DNA from: Deltaproteobacteria bacterium
GTDB lineage: Bacteria; Bdellovibrionota; Bacteriovoracia; Bacteriovoracales; Bacteriovoracaceae
DNA length: 37,417 nt
Reading direction: 5' to 3'
Assembly (NCBI GenBank): GCA_006226755.1
Contig: SBGE01000033.1
Coordinates: forward strand, 1-37,417
This document shows, in pieces, positions 1 to 8,808 of the stretch (positions are counted from its first letter, which is position 1; each line of letters starts with the position of its first letter). The position numbers and the translations under genes are program-made. The notes beneath the pieces were generated by a model. The model was given only the letters and a program-made list of their open reading frames with translations, was not told the origin of the DNA and did no database searches.

Positions 1-465
1 GCTAAGAAAGCTGCACCTAAAAAAGCAGATAAAAAAACAAGTAAGAAAGCTGCACCTAAAAAAGAGAAAGCTCCTTCACGAGAAAAAGCAAAAGAAGAAG
101 CTATTAAAAGATACAAAGAAAAAAACAAAATTCAGTTTGAAGAAGAAATCAAACCTCTAAAGACTGAAGAAGAGGAAAAAGAGCCGGAAGCTGTAGTTGT
201 TGAAGCGACTTCAGACGACGAATCGGTAGAAAATATAGATGAAGTGGAAGAGACAACTGAAGGTTACTCTTCTAAAGATGAAGTTCCAGATAACTACAAT
301 CCAGATGACGAAACTGAAGATGAGTTTGAGGGTGAATACGGTTACGGTTGGGGCTATAATGATGCCTTTGATAATCCAGATGAAGTTGAAGAAGAAGACG
401 ACTACATGGATGAAGACGAGCTCTATGCCAAAGGCCTTTTGGACGACGAAGAAGACGAAGATTAA
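1..465 (+). CDS. C-terminal part of a protein with a Lys/Ala/Pro-rich repeat segment and a strongly acidic tail (5' truncated by the window)
   Basis: Frame 1 is open from base 1 to TAA at 463-465; translation begins AKKAAPKKADKKTSKKAAPKKEKAPSREKAKEEAIKRYK and ends DDYMDEDELYAKGLLDDEEDED. Confidence 0.8.
   Translation, partial: AKKAAPKKADKKTSKKAAPKKEKAPSREKAKEEAIKRYKEKNKIQFEEEIKPLKTEEEEKEPEAVVVEATSDDESVENIDEVEETTEGYSSKDEVPDNYNPDDETEDEFEGEYGYGWGYNDAFDNPDEVEEEDDYMDEDELYAKGLLDDEEDED
3..64 (+). repeat. Two direct copies of TAAGAAAGCTGCACCTAAAAAAG (3-25 and 42-64), 39-bp period, coding for KKAAPKK repeats
   Basis: Read directly from the sequence. Confidence 0.85.
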
Positions 466-468
466 GAC

Positions 469-491
469 AAGCGGCTTCGGCCGCTTTTTTT
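469..491 (+). terminator. Rho-independent terminator-like hairpin AAGCGGC-TTCG-GCCGCTT followed by a T run
   Basis: Perfect 7-bp stem, UUCG tetraloop and 7-T tract directly after the stop at 465. Confidence 0.85.
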
Positions 492-494
492 ATT

Positions 495-749
495 ATGAAA
501 AAACTAGAACTTTTTTATTACGATTCCTGCCCTTTCTGCCAATACGTCATGAGTGTAATTGAAGACCTGAACCTCAAAGTTGAAATGAAGAATATTCTGC
601 GAGATCAATCTAACCTCAAGCGTTTGGTGAATGACACCGGAAGAAGAACCGTTCCTTGTCTTTATATAGACAATGTTCCTATGTTTGAATCTCAGGATAT
701 CATGGAATGGCTCAAAGATAATGAGTCTAGCTTGGAGAAGAATTCATAA
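495..749 (+). CDS. Glutaredoxin-like protein (CPFC active site)
   Basis: 84 aa; YYDSCPFCQYV plus TVPCLYIDNVPMFES, typical of glutaredoxin/GST-N fold. Confidence 0.85.
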   Translation: MKKLELFYYDSCPFCQYVMSVIEDLNLKVEMKNILRDQSNLKRLVNDTGRRTVPCLYIDNVPMFESQDIMEWLKDNESSLEKNS

Positions 750-2063
750 ATGGAAGTTAGAGACCCGGTACATGGTTCAGTTCATATTCTAGAAGAAGAA
801 ACACCTGTTATCAGGGATGACTTTTTCCAACGATTGAGAAATATCAAGCAGCTTGGATTCTCAGAATATGTATTTCCTGGAGCAACTCATAGCAGATTCA
901 TTCATAGTATCGGAGTCATGAATATCGGGACAAAAGCATTTGATAAGCTTTTCCCAGATAAACTTAATGATAGTGAGTTTTTAAGACTTAAGCAGACACT
1001 CAAAATGGGCTGTCTTCTTCACGATATTGGTCACGCTCCTCTCAGTCACTCTACAGAAATAGTAATGCCTCAGGTTTCTGAGTTAAAGATCCCAGACGAA
1101 TTCGTCTCAAAAGGCGACAAGAGCAGAGATCGCCAAGCGACTCATGAAGATTATACGATCAAGGCCATTGCCGACTCCAATTTTGCAGATTCATTCAAGC
1201 TTCTTGAAAAGAAGTTTGGCATAACCAGAAAGCATATTGCAGATCTCATCGTCGGAGAAACAACTGACCCGGATTATTTTACTATTGGTGGAGTGAATTA
1301 CTTCCCTCTCTTTCACCAGTTGGTATCAAGTGAGCTCGATTGCGACAGAATGGACTACCTTCAACGAGATAGTTACTTCTGTGGAGTCAGTTATGGACAA
1401 TATGATCTCGACTGGCTTCTCGATAATTTGGATGTGTGTAAAATCGATGGAAAGGCATTCCTTGGCATTAATGAAAGAGCTGTTGTGACTTTCGATGACT
1501 TTCTTTTGAGTCGATACCATATGTTTATTATGGTCTATTTTCATTACAGATCAGTTTGTCTTGAACAACTTCTCTATAAATATTTCATGTCGTCGCCTGA
1601 CGAATACAGAATTCCTGCTGATATTGAAAAATATATCGAGCACGATGATCATCATCTTTTAAAGATCATGAGAAGTAGTAAAAGCAAATATGCCCAGGCC
1701 ATCGTTAAAAATAAAATTCCTCAAAAGATTTTTGAATCGTTCAATGAAATCCAACTTTTGAAGCTGAAACGTATTCAACAATATCTGGATGAAAAGAATA
1801 TTGATTATATTCGCTCTTCATCATCTAGCAGACTCTCTAAATATTATGGAGAAGAAGCACCCAAGAAAGACCCTGACAAATACTCAATGAAAGTTGTCAG
1901 GAAACAATTTGGCTCGAAAGCACCAACCTATTCAGAAATTGATCAAGTTTCAGACCTCTTTTTGAAATTTTCTGAAAGTCATGCCGTCAATCGTATCCAT
2001 TGCGAGTTTGAAGAGCTCGATCAGGCTACACAAAGTGACTTATTGGCACTTATTAACAACTAG
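750..2063 (+). CDS. HD-domain phosphohydrolase (SAMHD1/dNTPase-like superfamily)
   Basis: N-terminal VRDPVHGSVHI, HSRFIHSIGV, GCLLHDIGHAPLSHSTE, ELDCDRMDYLQRDS motifs. Confidence 0.85.
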   Translation: MEVRDPVHGSVHILEEETPVIRDDFFQRLRNIKQLGFSEYVFPGATHSRFIHSIGVMNIGTKAFDKLFPDKLNDSEFLRLKQTLKMGCLLHDIGHAPLSHSTEIVMPQVSELKIPDEFVSKGDKSRDRQATHEDYTIKAIADSNFADSFKLLEKKFGITRKHIADLIVGETTDPDYFTIGGVNYFPLFHQLVSSELDCDRMDYLQRDSYFCGVSYGQYDLDWLLDNLDVCKIDGKAFLGINERAVVTFDDFLLSRYHMFIMVYFHYRSVCLEQLLYKYFMSSPDEYRIPADIEKYIEHDDHHLLKIMRSSKSKYAQAIVKNKIPQKIFESFNEIQLLKLKRIQQYLDEKNIDYIRSSSSSRLSKYYGEEAPKKDPDKYSMKVVRKQFGSKAPTYSEIDQVSDLFLKFSESHAVNRIHCEFEELDQATQSDLLALINN

Positions 2064-2124
2064 TACCTGTTATTGAGCTTTTTCCTCGAATCTGGGATAA
2101 TTTTCTAGTACCCAGAACTCAAGT

Positions 2125-2808
2125 ATGAATAAAATCTCTCTCTATGTGCTACTTATTCTCATTTATCTTGGACTCTCCAAGAGTTTCTCTCCTTCAGAGC
2201 AGAGAACGCCTTATATTATCAATGAAAAAGTATACGCAAACTTTTTCACCGGTTCGCCATTGAGTGTGATGCTAGTTGATTCATTTCAAACCGGTTTTTT
2301 GATCAAAACATATTTTCAGAAATACAAAGTCTTTGTTGGCTTCAAAAGCCCTGAAATTGTCACAGTCAGAACGAGCCCTGAATTCTGGCGGAAGAATTTG
2401 AAGAATGTCGGATTAAGTCTTTTCAGAAGATATGAAGGCAAAAACCAAACGAGTACAACTCCACTACCGCCAGGTTCTCTATACATTGGTAACCTTGCCT
2501 TTGGTAGCTGGCACTATCTAGATAGTGGTGAAAAGGTATGGAGATTTCACAGGGCCTATCGCCACTTCCCAAAAATCTTTGCTTGGAATGAGTTTCAACC
2601 TTCATTTGATTTTTTTGAACGAATGAAAATCCATCTTCAACACCAACAACCATTTTATGGACTCAACAATGAATTCGGAGAGGACGGAAGCATTACCAAA
2701 CTATCCTTCACAAATTCACACGATAAAACTCCAGTAGGGAGATCAAAAATATCCATTCACTTGAAGAAATTTTTTGATGTTCCTCAATGGAAAAAGACTG
2801 CAAACTAG
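2125..2808 (+). CDS. Hypothetical secreted protein
   Basis: Signal-peptide-like N terminus MNKISLYVLLILIYLGLSKS; no family recognised. Confidence 0.6.
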   Translation: MNKISLYVLLILIYLGLSKSFSPSEQRTPYIINEKVYANFFTGSPLSVMLVDSFQTGFLIKTYFQKYKVFVGFKSPEIVTVRTSPEFWRKNLKNVGLSLFRRYEGKNQTSTTPLPPGSLYIGNLAFGSWHYLDSGEKVWRFHRAYRHFPKIFAWNEFQPSFDFFERMKIHLQHQQPFYGLNNEFGEDGSITKLSFTNSHDKTPVGRSKISIHLKKFFDVPQWKKTAN

Positions 2809-2816
2809 GTGATTAA

Positions 2817-3725
2817 ATGAATGAATTATTTGACAAGCTCATCCTCAGAATTGTTTTCACCTTCTTTATCCTTGGGCTGCTTTATCTCTATAAGTACGCC
2901 CATAGCTTTCTTTACCCATCAACGAGACAGCAGCTTTTTAAAAGATTTTTTCCAATTAAAAACAGTCCAGATACTCTCATTCTTCTTTCTCGAGTTGTAG
3001 GAATTGGGATCATCTTCAGTCAATTTTACTTTTTCATGTCTGAAGGGTTTTTGTATGCCCTGCTTGATTTCTTTCTAGAAGCGGCAATTGGTTTCGTTAT
3101 TTATCTGGCAAGTATTTACATTCTAGAAAGCATTGTACTTTTCAATTTCGAATATCAAGATGAAGTTCTCAAAAGAAAAAATTATGCTTACTCCATCATA
3201 AGTCTGTCTCACGCCATTGGTCTGGCCTATGTGTTGAAGACAGTATTGGCCGTAGCAAATCATTCCATTATCATGCTGATCTTCTTGTGGCTTTTTTCTA
3301 TAGTTCTAATTGGATTTGCGACAAAGTCTTACTCCATCATCTCAAAGCTTCCGTTTAACAGATTATTGGTTCAAAAGAATCTAGGACTTGCTTTCAGCTA
3401 CCTAGGCTTTCTATGGGGATGGATTCTGATCATTTCTTCATCAATTAATAATGAGTTGGTTGAAATCAGATGGTTCTCGATTCAAGTGATTCTTAAAATC
3501 GTTTTATCGCTGATCATAATCCCTATTTTTAGAAAAGGACTGCAAGTTATTTTCAAATTTCATGATGAAGTTGAAAGAGAGATTGTAATCGATAATAAAC
3601 CTGAGAACCTGGAAAAGACCTTAGGATACGGGATTTATGAAGGTTCGACTTTTTTTGCCAGTTGCTTTTTAACTACGGTAATTACCGGACATATTAACTT
3701 TGGTACTTTTTACCCTGTTTTTTAA
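2817..3725 (+). CDS. Multi-pass membrane protein, possibly DUF350-like
   Basis: 302 aa with many hydrophobic segments; two similar 'DEV..K(N)..Y(S)II/YGIYEG' patterns reminiscent of DUF350 repeats. Confidence 0.55.
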   Translation: MNELFDKLILRIVFTFFILGLLYLYKYAHSFLYPSTRQQLFKRFFPIKNSPDTLILLSRVVGIGIIFSQFYFFMSEGFLYALLDFFLEAAIGFVIYLASIYILESIVLFNFEYQDEVLKRKNYAYSIISLSHAIGLAYVLKTVLAVANHSIIMLIFLWLFSIVLIGFATKSYSIISKLPFNRLLVQKNLGLAFSYLGFLWGWILIISSSINNELVEIRWFSIQVILKIVLSLIIIPIFRKGLQVIFKFHDEVEREIVIDNKPENLEKTLGYGIYEGSTFFASCFLTTVITGHINFGTFYPVF

Positions 3726-3783
3726 GCGAATTCATACACCTATAATTGATATGATGCCCATCATGACTTCAAAGGAGTGAAGG

Positions 3784-4290
3784 ATGAGCCTTCGTATTTT
3801 CCAAATGCTTGAATACATGAACAGCCGACTTAGCAATATCGAAAAGAATATTGCTCGCATAGATGAGAAGTTGGATTTTTCAATAGCCCTACAAAGAAAT
3901 CACCTGATTCGAATCAAAAATGGAGATTTCATTGATGATACGATGATTCTCATGGGTCGCCCATATAACGATCTTAATCCACATAAAGCCTTTGAGGTTT
4001 TTTCAAACCCAGATGCAGATTTCATTATTCTTGATGTGACTCGTTCGGATTATAAGAATGATGAAAGGCTAGAAGGCGCCATTCACATTCCTCTCGAGGA
4101 ACTTGATAGAAGATATGCTGAAGTCCAATCGAGAACTACACCTGTCATGGTCATAAGTGAACAAGGACTACGCTCCATTCAGGCCTGTGAAATGTTGGTG
4201 AAGAAAGGATTCTTCAATATCAATAATATCTCTGGTGGATACGAATTTTGGCCGGGAAGAAAAGAGAATCAACTCAAACAGACAATTTAA
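3784..4290 (+). CDS. Rhodanese-like domain protein with N-terminal coiled coil; catalytic Cys position is Ser
   Basis: FIILDVTRSDY...EGAIHIPLEEL...VMVISEQGLRSIQACEML...NISGGYEFW rhodanese pattern; SD-like AAGGAG upstream. Confidence 0.8.
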   Translation: MSLRIFQMLEYMNSRLSNIEKNIARIDEKLDFSIALQRNHLIRIKNGDFIDDTMILMGRPYNDLNPHKAFEVFSNPDADFIILDVTRSDYKNDERLEGAIHIPLEELDRRYAEVQSRTTPVMVISEQGLRSIQACEMLVKKGFFNINNISGGYEFWPGRKENQLKQTI

Positions 4291-4293
4291 GAA

Positions 4294-4755
4294 TTAAAAA
4301 GGCAATGAACCTTGGGCTTCAGGCTTATGTGTAAGCTTTGTGTGAAGGTTTTTGAGAAGGTGTTCCACCCTATCAAGTTCAACATCGCCTACAATTTGTG
4401 AATAATTTTTTTCTAACTCATCCGTACATTCAAAAAGTTTCAATTTAAACTTTTCTCCATACTCAGTAAGAAAGATATTTTGCTCTCGCTTGTCCGTAGC
4501 ATTTACCTTTCTCAAGATATAGCCACGCTTTTCCAATTCATTCAGGTGACTGGTCATGGTTTGTTTTTTCAAATCCAGTCCCTGCCCAATCAATTTGATC
4601 GAAGGCCCATCGTGCTCACATACAAAAAGGAGGACTTCTAGGAAGCTTGGACGCAAGTCGGTGAAACCTCTCTTTTGAAGAGAATCGAGAAGCTCCGCTG
4701 CGTAAAAGCGGTAGATCTTCTTCAGTAAGCTGCCGATATGAGAAATCTTTTTCAT
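4294..4755 (-). CDS. MarR-family transcriptional regulator
   Basis: 153 aa winged helix: LKKQTMTSHLNELEKRGYILRKVNATDKREQNIFLTEYG. Confidence 0.85.
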   Translation of the reverse strand: MKKISHIGSLLKKIYRFYAAELLDSLQKRGFTDLRPSFLEVLLFVCEHDGPSIKLIGQGLDLKKQTMTSHLNELEKRGYILRKVNATDKREQNIFLTEYGEKFKLKLFECTDELEKNYSQIVGDVELDRVEHLLKNLHTKLTHKPEAQGSLPF

Positions 4756-4843
4756 AACCCTACGTCACATTTAGTATGTCATTGAGACTATATAGATATA
4801 ACAATGAAAATGGCGTAGGGCAAAGAAAAACCTATTCAATAGA

Positions 4844-5095
4844 TTATATTTTAGCCTGGTCTAGCCTATCTAGAGCATGAATCAGCTCTTCTGGGTAGGC
4901 TTCAGAGATTTCAGGATGACCTTCTACTTTTTCAACTTCTTCAGTAATTTCAAGAGGTTGATCAAGACCATAGACCCAAAGATCTTTCTTTACTTCGAAG
5001 AATTTTATACCTGAGTAGGCATTGTCTTGGGCATATGTCCCTAGTGAAAACGTGAGAATTGAGACGACTGTCAATAATTTAGCCAACTTCAACAT
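4844..5095 (-). CDS. Small hypothetical secreted protein
   Basis: 83 aa, signal peptide MLKLAKLLTVVSILTFSLGTYA. Confidence 0.6.
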   Translation of the reverse strand: MLKLAKLLTVVSILTFSLGTYAQDNAYSGIKFFEVKKDLWVYGLDQPLEITEEVEKVEGHPEISEAYPEELIHALDRLDQAKI

Positions 5096-5159
5096 GATAA
5101 CCCCTTGTAACTCTTAAGGTTTAGTACTCATGTAAAAATAGTGCAAAGCAGGGGCCAAG

Positions 5160-6272
5160 CTAGAAGAGGTTCCTTGAATTGGAGATAGAAGTCGCAATTC
5201 CGCAACATATGCCAAACGTCACAAGTGACGAACCTCCATAGGACATGAGGGGTAGAGGAAGACCCACTACGGGCATCAGCCCCATCACCATCCCCATATT
5301 GATGAAGGTGTGCCAGAAGAAAATCGACATGAGCCCAACCGCAACAATGGCGTCGAACAGCCTGGTAACAGAGCTGGCTAACCATAAGAAACGGAAGAAT
5401 AAAAGAATATAGAGAGAGATCAAAATCAAAGCACCGACAAATCCATGCTCTTCATTGAAAATAGAAAAGACAAAGTCCGTATGGTTTTCTGGTAGATAGT
5501 TCAAAGAGGCCTGAGTAGATTTTGTCCATCCCTTCCCCCAGAATTGTCCGGAGCCAATTGCAATCTTTGATTGAATGGCATTGTATCCAGAACCTCGGGC
5601 ATCAGCTGTGGGATCAATGAACGTCAAAATTCTTCTTCTTTGGTAATCTTTTAGGCCAAACTGATACATCAAGGCACCACTTATAGTTCCAATGGCTATA
5701 ATGATCATCAAAGTTTTCCATTTGAGCTTGCGATAGAAGGCCATCACAAAAAAGATCAATAGAATAAGAAGACCTGTTCCCAAATCCGGTTCGAGAATAA
5801 TAAGTAAAGCTGGAACAAAACTGATTCCAAATGGAATGATCAATTCTTTGATACCAAGTTCTCTATCTGTATCATGCTTTGACCACCACCTCGCGAGACA
5901 AAGTACAGCTGACATTTTCATAACTTCTGATGGCTGAAATCTGATTGGACCAATGACTAACCAACGTTGAGCCCCCATCCCTTTGTGCCCCATCACTAGA
6001 ACAACGACCAACAAAAAGATGTTGAAGAAATAAAACATATAGGAATAACGGTAGTAATTTTTTGGACCGAGGAAACTAACGGCCATCCCTACAATCATGG
6101 CTACACTGAAGTAAGCAATCTGTGTTTGATAAAGGTTCGCCATATTGGGAGAACCAGAAGTAGCAGAATAAAGATTCAAAATTCCAACGATGAATATGGC
6201 CATCGCAATTCCAAAAAAGGAAAAGTCGTATCTCTTAAAGATATCTAAAAATCCAGATGCATTAAATCTCAT
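5160..6272 (-). CDS. rodA: Rod-shape SEDS peptidoglycan glycosyltransferase RodA
   Basis: SEDS motifs: RWLVIGPIRFQPSEVMKMSAVL, EPDLGTGLLI, PENHTDFVFSIFNEEHGFVGA, PLPLMSYGGSSL. Confidence 0.95.
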   Translation of the reverse strand: MRFNASGFLDIFKRYDFSFFGIAMAIFIVGILNLYSATSGSPNMANLYQTQIAYFSVAMIVGMAVSFLGPKNYYRYSYMFYFFNIFLLVVVLVMGHKGMGAQRWLVIGPIRFQPSEVMKMSAVLCLARWWSKHDTDRELGIKELIIPFGISFVPALLIILEPDLGTGLLILLIFFVMAFYRKLKWKTLMIIIAIGTISGALMYQFGLKDYQRRRILTFIDPTADARGSGYNAIQSKIAIGSGQFWGKGWTKSTQASLNYLPENHTDFVFSIFNEEHGFVGALILISLYILLFFRFLWLASSVTRLFDAIVAVGLMSIFFWHTFINMGMVMGLMPVVGLPLPLMSYGGSSLVTFGICCGIATSISNSRNLF

Positions 6273-8272
6273 CAGGTATCCTCTTCAGTTGATTCAGCTG
6301 CAACTTCTTCTTTCTCTTCACTTTCTTTCTTCAGCTTTTCTTTTCTGGCCTTTTCATCAAGCCAAAATTGCTTCATCTTCTTTTTATCTTCTTCAGCATA
6401 GAGAGCGTATTTTTGCGGATAATACTTTTTCATGTATTTCGTAATAACGTCTCTTACCACAGGTGCTGCTGCTGAAGATCCATGACAACCATGTTCAACG
6501 ACAACGGCAACGGCAATTTTTGGATCGTACGCAGGTGCATAGCCGACAAAAATCCCGTGGTGTCTGTCTCGATAAGGCATCTCTTCACATTTGGAAAAGA
6601 GTTCTTTAGAGGTCATTGACTTGACCTGAGAAGTTCCAGTCTTGCCGGCCATCCTGATACCGACCCCTCGATACCACCAGGCCGTTCCTTTTTGCTCATT
6701 CACAACCTGATAAAGTCCCTTCTTGATAGCTTCGAGAGTATCTTTAGATATATTTAACTTGCTTACTTCTTTTGGACTAAATTTTTCAATCACTTCCCCA
6801 TCGTTCTTGAAGATTTCTTTAATCAGGTATGGATGATAAAGAGTTCCTCCATTTGCAATAGCAGCATATGCCATGGCCAACTGAAGAGGAGTGGTAAGGA
6901 TATATGACTGACCAATCGAACAACTTAAAGTTTCTCCAAGTTGCCATTCTTCACCAAATCTTTTCTTTTTCCATTCTCTATCTGGGATTAATCCACTTGT
7001 TTCACGAGGGAGAGAAATTCCTGTTTTCGTTCCAAGTCCAAACTTTCTTGCGTAATCTGCGAGGACATCAATATCTAGTTGTGTTGCTATCTTATAGAAA
7101 TACACGTCCACTGACCGCTTTAAAGATTTATAAACATCCGTTGGACCGTGACCATCTTTTTTCCAATCGTGGTATCGACGTCTTCCCAATTTGAAAGTTG
7201 GTCCACATTGAATGACTTGATCTTTTTTAACAATCCCTTCTTCGAGTGCTGCAATGGCAGTAATCGTCTTAAAGGTTGACCCAGGAGAATAATGTTCCTG
7301 AATAGTACGATCACGAAGAGGGTTGTTTTCATTATCAATAAGTGACTTCCAGTATTCTGAAGTCAGTCCTCTACTGAATTGTGTTGGATCAAAACTTGGT
7401 CTGGAAACCATTGCAAGAATTTCACCTGAATTTACGTCAACTGCGACTGCGGAACCAACTTTTCCTTCAAGTGATTCGTAAGCCGCAATTTGAAGATCTC
7501 TATCCACAGTCAGTCGAAGATTGTTACCTGGAGTGGCCTTCATATTTCGGACCTCTGAAAAGAGATCCTCACCTTTGATGTTTTTCCTTACTCGCCCTCT
7601 GGCATCCACACGAACAAACTCAAAACCATCTTCTCCGCGCAGTTGAAGATCCATTTGTTCCTCTAGACCTGCTTGACCGATAAAATCCCCCAACTTGTAA
7701 TTGAATTTGTCTCGCTTTCGATACTTTGGGAGCTGAGCTTGGGAGATTTCTGAAATATATCCAAGTAAGTGTCCCCCAATTTCTTTATCGGAGTATTCCC
7801 TTGATATAAACGTTTGAACCATCACACCAGGCATCTTGAAGTTTTCCGTTTCGATGATCGCAACTTCTTTACGAGAAATATTTTTTTTGATGACGACAGG
7901 ACGATACCTAGCTTGACCTCGATTCTTAATCAAGATTTTATTAATTTCATCAGGAGTCATTTTGAGAATCATTCCCAGTTTTTTGATCGACTCTTTTTTG
8001 TTTTTCAAATACTGAGGAATAATGACGGCATCAAATCTTGGAATATTGTGAATCAATAATTGATTATTTCGACTGAAAATCATTCCACGAGGAGCATTGA
8101 CAGTTTCCTTACGAAGAGTATTTTCAATTGAATAACGATAGAGTTCCTTGCCGGAATATATTTGCAGGTACCAAAGCCTGGCAAAAATCACCAAGAAAAA
8201 AAGAACAACGATGTTTCCAATGAGGTCCAGTCTTCCTTTATGGGACCGGACAATATCATCTTCACCAAACAT
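6272..8272 (-). CDS. mrdA: Penicillin-binding protein 2 (elongasome transpeptidase)
   Basis: NAPRGMIFSRNNQLL; SPGSTFKT (SxxK), KRSVDVYFYK (SxD/N), AGKTGTSQ (KTG). Confidence 0.95.
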   Translation of the reverse strand: MFGEDDIVRSHKGRLDLIGNIVVLFFLVIFARLWYLQIYSGKELYRYSIENTLRKETVNAPRGMIFSRNNQLLIHNIPRFDAVIIPQYLKNKKESIKKLGMILKMTPDEINKILIKNRGQARYRPVVIKKNISRKEVAIIETENFKMPGVMVQTFISREYSDKEIGGHLLGYISEISQAQLPKYRKRDKFNYKLGDFIGQAGLEEQMDLQLRGEDGFEFVRVDARGRVRKNIKGEDLFSEVRNMKATPGNNLRLTVDRDLQIAAYESLEGKVGSAVAVDVNSGEILAMVSRPSFDPTQFSRGLTSEYWKSLIDNENNPLRDRTIQEHYSPGSTFKTITAIAALEEGIVKKDQVIQCGPTFKLGRRRYHDWKKDGHGPTDVYKSLKRSVDVYFYKIATQLDIDVLADYARKFGLGTKTGISLPRETSGLIPDREWKKKRFGEEWQLGETLSCSIGQSYILTTPLQLAMAYAAIANGGTLYHPYLIKEIFKNDGEVIEKFSPKEVSKLNISKDTLEAIKKGLYQVVNEQKGTAWWYRGVGIRMAGKTGTSQVKSMTSKELFSKCEEMPYRDRHHGIFVGYAPAYDPKIAVAVVVEHGCHGSSAAAPVVRDVITKYMKKYYPQKYALYAEEDKKKMKQFWLDEKARKEKLKKESEEKEEVAAESTEEDT

Positions 8273-8808
8273 CAGAGCTCATCTCCAAGAAGTCCGCCTT
8301 CTGACATACTCCAGACTTTTTCAAAGATCATGAACAAAAATGGAGAGAGAAGAGAGATCACAATACTTTCTGGAACGAATCTCCAAAATTTATCAACGAT
8401 ATAAGTGACATCTCCCATTCTCATGTAAATCAATCCACTCACAACAACAAACCAGAATGTTTGAAAAATTTGCGTCACAATCATGGTGGCAGCTGCAGAA
8501 GAAAAATGAATAAGGTCTCTCAAATAACTGATGACAATACAGACAGCAATCCCCGCAATTGTCCCAGGCTCCCATCCTTCCACTGTGAAAAAACTATGAA
8601 AATACTGAACGATTAAAATAAACACCGGCAGATAAGGAGTTTGAAAACGAAAACCAAAGAATAGGACAACAGCGATGTTGAAAGGAAGAATGAACTGCTT
8701 AACACCAAAAACAGGAAGGAGTGAAGTTGCAAAAACTTCTAGAACAATCAATATCACTAGAGTGATAAGCATTGGAGCGACAACATTTTTGATTTCAGAT
8801 CTCATCAA
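8272..8808 (-). CDS. mreD: Rod shape-determining protein MreD
   Basis: 178 aa multi-TM protein between mreC and mrdA with 4-bp/1-bp overlaps; position and topology. Confidence 0.8.
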   Translation of the reverse strand: MMRSEIKNVVAPMLITLVILIVLEVFATSLLPVFGVKQFILPFNIAVVLFFGFRFQTPYLPVFILIVQYFHSFFTVEGWEPGTIAGIAVCIVISYLRDLIHFSSAAATMIVTQIFQTFWFVVVSGLIYMRMGDVTYIVDKFWRFVPESIVISLLSPFLFMIFEKVWSMSEGGLLGDEL

